NCBI GenBank assembly: GCA_026874595.1
Contig: CM049309.1
Coordinates: 48,406,079 to 48,470,078, forward strand
Direction of reading: 5' to 3'
DNA: 64,000 nt
Source: Sipunculus nudus
Lineage: Eukaryota; Annelida; Sipuncula; Golfingiida; Sipunculidae
The notes below the pieces were generated by a model. It had not been told where the DNA came from and searched no databases. It worked only from the letters and a program-made list of their open reading frames with translations. This document shows, piece by piece, positions 58,680 to 64,000 of the stretch (its first letter is position 1; each line of letters begins with the position of its first letter). Position numbers and translations under genes: made by a program.

Positions 58680-59276
58680 GTATGTCAGAGCAAAAGACAC
58701 TCTTTAAATAAAGGAACCAGTTGCAAAATTCATATATGGATCACCCTAATTAAGCAGGTGTTCGATAAATAGCAAATTAATCTTAATTTCTCAAGAGAAT
58801 TTATATTATGTGTTTTTTTTAGAAAAGATGAATGCTTAGGTTTCTGAGGACAAGTTCCGTACAGTCATGCTTATGTTAACCCAGAAATGCGGAGAAAAAT
58901 TCACACATTGGTAAATTCTATTTAAACACGAGATTTCGGGATTTATTTTGACCCTCCGTCCTTCCGTCCGTCCATCAGAGATTTTTGTTAACAGGATAAC
59001 TTAAAAAAACCCAGAAAAATAAAACATACAGCCACCATACTAGCACCATTGATGCAACTTATGAAGTACTAGGTCAAGTTCGAATATGGATGACATTGAC
59101 GCACTATTCAATGTCACAGTGGCAAAAATGCTAAAATGATGTTAACCCAATTACTTGAAAAGAATATGAGGCAAAGGCACAAAATTGTAGCATTGATACC
59201 CCTCATTAAGGGCCAGGTCAAGTTCGATTATGGATTACCTTGATGCATGTTTCAAGATGAAAAAGGCGATAATGTT
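58680..59276. other. Intron or flank after the lectin exon
   Basis: No exon is recognised. It contains a CCGTCCTTCCGTCCGTCC repeat head at about 58957 and two similar strings with AGGTCAAGTTCGA (59070, 59215), i.e. an interspersed repeat. Confidence 0.5.
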
Positions 59277-59553
59277 ATTTATTTATTTATTATAATATTG
59301 TGAAGGGTGGCCTGTACCAGAATAAGAATTCTGTTATAAGCAGGGCCCTCTTCCAAGATATACAAGATATTATAAACAATGGAACATGATAATAAAATAC
59401 ATAAAAGTACATGTACATTGCGAAATATGAGACATAATGAGACTGTAAAATCATTACAAAGGAATGATAATATCATAAAATTAATAAAAGGGACGGTACT
59501 AACAGCGGTAAGAGCAACGATTACATCTAAAACAATTTCGTGCTGTGATAAGA

Positions 59554-62430
59554 TTATGACATCATTGTAAAATCGGAGAAGTACGAACGTGATAATTTTT
59601 TAAAATGCTGCAAATTAGAAGCAAACTTAATGTGTCGAGGAAGGAAGTTCCATAGAGTTCTGCCTGCATAAAAAGAGGTAGCCTTGAAGGCTTCAATACG
59701 TGGTTTCGGAAGGATACAGTTTTTGTTTTCGGTTAACCGCGTCGAATAATTATGAATGCCCTTCGCCATATGAAAATTCTTACATAAATATGAAGGGGCT
59801 AAATCATTTATGCATTTATAGGTTAAAATAGATAGGAGGTACAAATATCGCTGTTCAATTGTCATTAAGCCTATTTCTTTCACTAAATCTAAACTTCTTT
59901 GAGTTGGGTCGTAATTTTTTGTTATTATCCTAGCCGCACAACACTGCATTCGTTGGATTGCGGCACGGAATGTGCTGGGACAGCTGCCCCATACTGTTAG
60001 GCTATAATCTATTGAGGGTTGAACAAAGGCGTGATATATAGTGACTAAAAACTTCTGTGGTAGAAATTTGCTGAGCCGATGTAAAAGTCCAATTTTGCAA
60101 CATAGCTTTTTAAAAACGGTAGAAGTGTGAGATTTCCATGTGAGATGGGCGTCAATGATCAAGCCAAGGTGAGAAAATTCATCGACATTCGGGACAATAT
60201 CTTTATCGATAATTATTTGTAATGAATTTGATTGTTTGCGTTGCTTGGAACTCACAAGCATAGTAGCTGATTTTGTGGCGTTTGCAATTAGTTTGTTTTT
60301 ATTAAGCCATTTAGTAACTTGGTCTACAGCAGCCTGTAACTTATGTTGTGCTGATTCGCGATCGATGCCATCTGCGTATAGCGTGATGTCGTCAGCATAA
60401 ATCGAGCATTTTGCGTCTGTTACATTATCGGGCAAGTCATTAAGATATAGTTGGAAAAGAATGGGTCCAAGTACAGTGCCTTGTGGTACACCTGTATCGA
60501 TGGTTTTCACCTCAGAATTATAGTTATTGAAGCAGACAAACTGCTTTCGGTCGTATAAATAATTATAAAACCAGGTGTGCGAGTTTCCATTTACGCCATA
60601 CTGTTTAAATTTACCCAATAATATATCGTGATTTAGAGAATCAAAACCTTTTTTAAGGTCGAGAAAGCATATGGAGTTTACACGTCCGCAGTTCATAACT
60701 GTCAGCCAATTATCAACTATTCTATGTAATGCAGTTTGGGTAGAGTTGTTTGCAAGAAAGGCAGTTTGTTCAGGAGATATCAAGCGTTTGTGGTTTAAGT
60801 AATTAAGGAGATGACGTTTAATGTGCTTCTCTAAGATTTTAATCACATGGCTGGTGATTGAAATTGGCCGGTAATTGTTAGTATCAGAAGGTTTCCCTTT
60901 ACCCTTATAAATGGGTACCACCCTTGCACACTTCCAGTCAGGAGGAACTATTCCTGTACTGAGTGATAAGTTAAGAATATGTGTCAGCGATGGCGCTAAG
61001 ATGACCGCGGCCTCTCAAAGTAAGAACCCCGGCATATTAAGGACATCAATTCCATGTTTATTCTTAAATGCGACTAGAAGTTTCACGACATCCTGTTGGC
61101 TCATTTAAGGGATTGAAAACCGAGAATCAGTAAAATCAGGTTGGTCCTGCACAACATCTTTGGTAAATCCTTTGGTTAAAGTTTTTCCAACTGAGGCAAA
61201 GAAGTCATTTAGGTCATCCGCAGTTAGATCTGGACTATCTTGACCCCGGCTAACTGGATTGATCACGTGTTTTAAAGACTGCCAAATCTCCTTAGGAGAT
61301 TTTGATGACTGTGCCTTGTGTCTATAATAGGAACGTTTCAGTTGACGGATCATGCAAGTGACCCGATTACGTAACCGCCTAAACTGTGCCCACAGCTGTG
61401 GATCATTATTTGACACAGCAGATTTACGAATGCGTTCTCGGTTATATATTAGACGCTGGATATCAGGTGACATCCAGGGATTGTGTCTATTATTTCTAAC
61501 TCTAAACGTTCTAAAAGTTGCGTGATTATTACATATTGGTCAGAAATTCATCACGCCATAGATTCCAGGCTGAGATGACATCATTTACATCGGGAAGACC
61601 GTGAAATGTTAATGATGACTGAATGGACCGCTTGAAGGCAAGGGGATCAAATTTCTTAAAGGACCTAACTCTCACAAATTTGGTTCCTTTTTGGCAACTG
61701 CCTCCTGAGAGCCGGGTAAAAATAATATAATGATCGCTAAGTGACCACGGAATAACGCCGGATGATGAGTGAACACCGGGTGTATTTGTAAAAATCAAAT
61801 CTATCGTACTGGATGAGGTTGCGGTGACTCGAGTTGGGGAGGTTATAAGTTGATGAAGGTTGTATGATGTGGCCATATTCACCAACTCAACATTTATAGA
61901 CGCTTTGGGGTTATTAAAATCAATATTAAAATCGCCTATGATCACTGTATGAACATGTTTAGCCATAGCAAGGCTAATGTTATCGAAGAGAAGTTGTAAA
62001 TAACTTTTGTCAGAGTGAGGCGGTCTATATATACACCCGATCAGAGAGTTACGTCTGTTCCATTGAATTTGGACCCAGATTACTTCTAGATGATCATTAG
62101 AAATAAAAGGACATACGGTAGATTGCAAGGAACTTTGTACATAAATGGCAACACCTCAACCATGTCTATTTCGGTCTTTTCGGTAGAGAGTATACCCCGG
62201 GATTTCGATTTCATGGGTTGCGATACTATCGTCCAGCCAAGTCTCAGTGAGACATACTACATGGACCGAACCAACCTTTAAGAGGAGCACTAATTCGTCG
62301 AACTTGGGAGGAAGACTTCTTACATTTAAGTGGATTATAGTTAGGCCGTTCTTCTTTCGGATACACTGTAGGAGTGTTTCATTGAGGAACCATTATCATG
62401 CGTGTTTGAGGAAGGCACGTTTTGATAATC
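59554..62430 (-). pseudogene. CR1 LINE ORF2: endonuclease-reverse transcriptase, interrupted
   Basis: The endonuclease part (about 62430-61530) has HLNVRSLPPKF, LTETWLD, VIIGDFNIDF and LSDHYIIF, which are the APE catalytic blocks, but with an in-frame TGA after YRKDRNRHG. The linker frame (61473-61105) ends in a TAA. The long frame 60921-59554 (455 codons) holds the RT: NNYRPISI, FLDLKKGFDSLNHD, GVPQGTVLGP and the catalytic IYADD. It continues through the thumb and a C-terminal region (LAPSYLCKNF) typical of CR1/L2/Jockey relatives. Stops and a frameshift separate the three frames, so no full protein can be made. Confidence 0.85.
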
Positions 62431-62489
62431 GGGAATGAACCCGTCATTGTTGTGACCAGGTAAGTAACTCTCGTTGTAAGGGGTACTGT

Positions 62490-63602
62490 TCATGTTAATT
62501 CTATTGCTGCTTGCTTGTGAAAATTTTTAAGAGAGGTTGCGATTTTGATTACATCACATATATTTGAACGGAATGCCTTTGAGCCTTTCTTGTTTAGATG
62601 GAGGTTGTCAGATTTTAGTGTAAATGGACCAAGGTTATCAGTCATTAGCAGAGTCCATCCGTTTTTTTCAGCGTAGATTTCTAGTGCGGCATTCAGAAGT
62701 CTTATTCTTTTAGAGTATATCTTAGAGGGTCTGCTAATCACTGTGCTAATTGTGACGTGCTTAATACTAGGATTCTGTTTTATAATTGGCACAATCTTAC
62801 GGAACTTACGAATGCTAGTGTCTGCATTTTCTTTGCTTACATGATTTGTACCGATGTGTATGAGAAGATGGTCAGATTTGACTTGCTTGATCCTATCAAT
62901 AGCATGATCAAAAGTAAACACACTTGAGTCCACATGCACATTGACTTTGGTTTTATCGGAGAGGTCAGAAGAGTTCAAGTTCTTTGTCATTGAGTCCCCC
63001 AGGACTTTTTCGTAAGAGGATTGGCAGGGCCTTGTTTTGTGTTGTTTGTGTTCGTGTGAAGGCTTGGGCGTAGAGTTCCCTGATTTCTTCTGAGCTCTGT
63101 TTACATGGCATGTTGCTGGGTTTACATTGGAGTCGTTGTGTACTTCTGTGGAAGCGTCTGTGCTAGGACACGCGTTTACGTCTCGGAAGCTGATATTTGA
63201 GGCTGTTACAGACGAATCTTCACTCGTTGAATTTGATAGTGTGGAGTTTAGAAGAGTAATGGGTGTACTGGTATTCAGCGTAGTCTGTGTTGCAGTGGTC
63301 TTGATTTTTGGAGTTGAGGGTGGATCATTTACTGGTGATGACGAAAGGCAGTTTGTTGTTACGTTACATTTGCATTGACAGCATCGTGTTGAGTTCGATG
63401 GAGTGATACGTTCCATGAGGGCATTAATCTGGGTTTGAAGGGCTATGTTTATCTCAATTAGCGACTCAAGGCGGGTAGCAAGGAGGTTGATTTTGTGTGG
63501 ATAGTTTCTGCACGTTATACACGTCCAGATGCCAAGAGTTCCACTATCCTCTCCTACACATACTGGATGGAACCAGCTCATACAGATGCAGCATCGAACC
63601 AT
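62490..63602 (-). CDS. CR1 LINE ORF1: PHD finger C-terminal part + SGNH esterase
   Basis: The frame is 370 codons. The N-terminus is the second half of a PHD finger (RCCICMSWFHPVC then WTCITC). The first zinc ligands (YCSKDC) lie just upstream in the same frame, before the first Met. A coiled-coil-like stretch and a Ser/Thr-rich linker follow. Residues about 200-360 are an SGNH/GDSL-type hydrolase: EKVLGDSMTKN (nucleophile Ser), LLIHIGTNHV (block III), and SDNLHLNKKG (Asp and His of block V). These residues look intact. In CR1 elements such ORF1 proteins bind RNA; the esterase substrate is unknown. Confidence 0.8.
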   Translation of the reverse strand: MVRCCICMSWFHPVCVGEDSGTLGIWTCITCRNYPHKINLLATRLESLIEINIALQTQINALMERITPSNSTRCCQCKCNVTTNCLSSSPVNDPPSTPKIKTTATQTTLNTSTPITLLNSTLSNSTSEDSSVTASNISFRDVNACPSTDASTEVHNDSNVNPATCHVNRAQKKSGNSTPKPSHEHKQHKTRPCQSSYEKVLGDSMTKNLNSSDLSDKTKVNVHVDSSVFTFDHAIDRIKQVKSDHLLIHIGTNHVSKENADTSIRKFRKIVPIIKQNPSIKHVTISTVISRPSKIYSKRIRLLNAALEIYAEKNGWTLLMTDNLGPFTLKSDNLHLNKKGSKAFRSNICDVIKIATSLKNFHKQAAIELT

Positions 63603-63982
63603 AGATTCATCAGCATACTTGCGATCATATACACAGTCCTTAGAGCAATATGATTCTTCTTGATCTTTGGTTTCAAGGTTACGTTTTGTTGCACTTTAAA
63701 TGATGTTCTTTTTTTTGTATTACGTGTCTGACGTTCACATGTAGCTTTATCAGGTGTTAGTTTATCACAGTTTGATTTTGTGTTCACCTCATTGTATGAA
63801 TTAGGAGAGCAATGGGTGTTATCATTCAGCTCAGCGTGTGAAATAGGGGAGCAATGGGTGTTATCATTCAGCTCAGCGTGTGACATTACACTAATATCCA
63901 GAGGTGGTGGAGGCGACGTAAAGGCTGGCGATAATGGAGAGACTTGAGGTATTGATGAGTTTATATCAGGTAATGGACTCAT
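63578..63982 (-). CDS. CR1 LINE ORF1 N-terminal part (frameshifted from the rest)
   Basis: The frame is 134 codons, Pro/Ser-rich. A 14-residue unit (SHAELNDNTHCSP) is repeated in tandem, followed by a basic KKRTSFK region. The reading frame leaves the PHD frame near 63660, which implies a one-base frameshift. The ATG at 63982 may not be the true start, because the element may continue past the window. Confidence 0.6.
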   Translation of the reverse strand: MSPLPDINSSIPQVSPLSPAFTSPPPPLDISVMSHAELNDNTHCSPISHAELNDNTHCSPNSYNEVNTKSNCDKLTPDKATCERQTRNTKKRTSFKVQQNVTLKPKIKKNHIALRTVYMIASMLMNLWFDAASV

Positions 63983-64000
63983 TGAGTTGGAATTTTGAGG

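Larger units (their letters stand above)
59277..64000 (-). mobile_element. CR1-type LINE retrotransposon, nearly full length, inactivated
   Basis: On the minus strand: ORF1 with a PHD finger and SGNH esterase, then ORF2 with APE endonuclease and reverse transcriptase, then a 3' end in a short TAAA-type repeat (59277-59292). PHD and esterase domains in ORF1 are a published hallmark of CR1-like elements. Damage includes a frameshift in ORF1 near 63660, a TGA in the endonuclease near 62150, a frameshift near 61535, a TAA at 61105 and a TGA near 61018. The 5' end reaches or passes the window edge. It lies just downstream of lectin gene 2. Confidence 0.85.

Noticed and set aside
1..64000. CRISPR arrays, operons, ribosome-binding sites
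   Set aside because: Spliced genes, LINEs and SINEs show this is eukaryotic nuclear DNA; no regularly spaced direct-repeat array of CRISPR type is seen.

Overview
The window is eukaryotic, intron-rich, AT-rich nuclear DNA, most likely from a lophotrochozoan and probably a bivalve mollusc. The grounds are short exons in long introns, abundant (TA)n microsatellites, tRNA-derived SINE-like repeats, a Tx1/L1-type and a CR1-type LINE, and lectin-type receptor genes in tandem. The species cannot be named from the sequence. I see no rRNA gene, no convincing functional tRNA gene and no CRISPR array. Coding DNA is a small fraction of the window.

The core of the window is a tandem family of single-pass cell-surface receptors on the + strand. 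Exons were assembled by eye from splice sites, reading phase and agreement among the copies. Copy A (8213-13947) encodes about 419 aa and copy B (30935-35796) about 412 aa, and both are open throughout. Copy C (40148-45492) has the same seven exons but an in-frame TGA in exon 3. The protein order is signal peptide, one divergent fucolectin/F5-8-type (FTP) lectin domain split over two exons, one fibronectin type III domain, a transmembrane helix, a short basic juxtamembrane exon, and a cytoplasmic tail. The tail carries YVN, YED[L/I/M] and YEPL tyrosine motifs and ends in T-x-[V/I]. Relic transmembrane exons lie downstream of B and C, and a frameshifted tail exon lies near 48.2 kb, so a further copy has decayed. 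The duplicated unit includes upstream DNA with a TATA-like block about 1.5-2.2 kb before the signal exon and 3' flanks with degenerate ~60-nt repeats.

Layout: 0-3.8 kb is duplicated upstream flank. 3.9-7.2 kb is a degraded Tx1/L1-type LINE (- strand) with a zinc-knuckle plus NADAR ORF. 8.2-13.9 kb is receptor A. 14.8 kb holds an 86-bp-arm palindrome. 17.5 kb holds a GACAACC motif cluster. 20.0-20.6 kb is a TIR element. 22.5-29.1 kb is a second upstream flank. 30.9-35.8 kb is receptor B. 37.2-37.7 kb is a second TIR element. 40.1-45.5 kb is receptor C (pseudogene). 46.4-48.3 kb is ghost copy D. 50.5-52.6 kb and 57.4-58.7 kb hold two damaged PAN-plus-C-type-lectin genes. 59.3-64.0 kb is a CR1-type LINE (- strand) with PHD and SGNH-esterase domains in ORF1, running to the window edge.

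Read as a whole, this is a birth-and-death cluster of putative innate-immune lectin receptors: recent tandem duplication, decaying copies, and repeated transposon insertion in introns and flanks. The immune role is inferred from domain content and signalling motifs; nothing in the sequence proves it.
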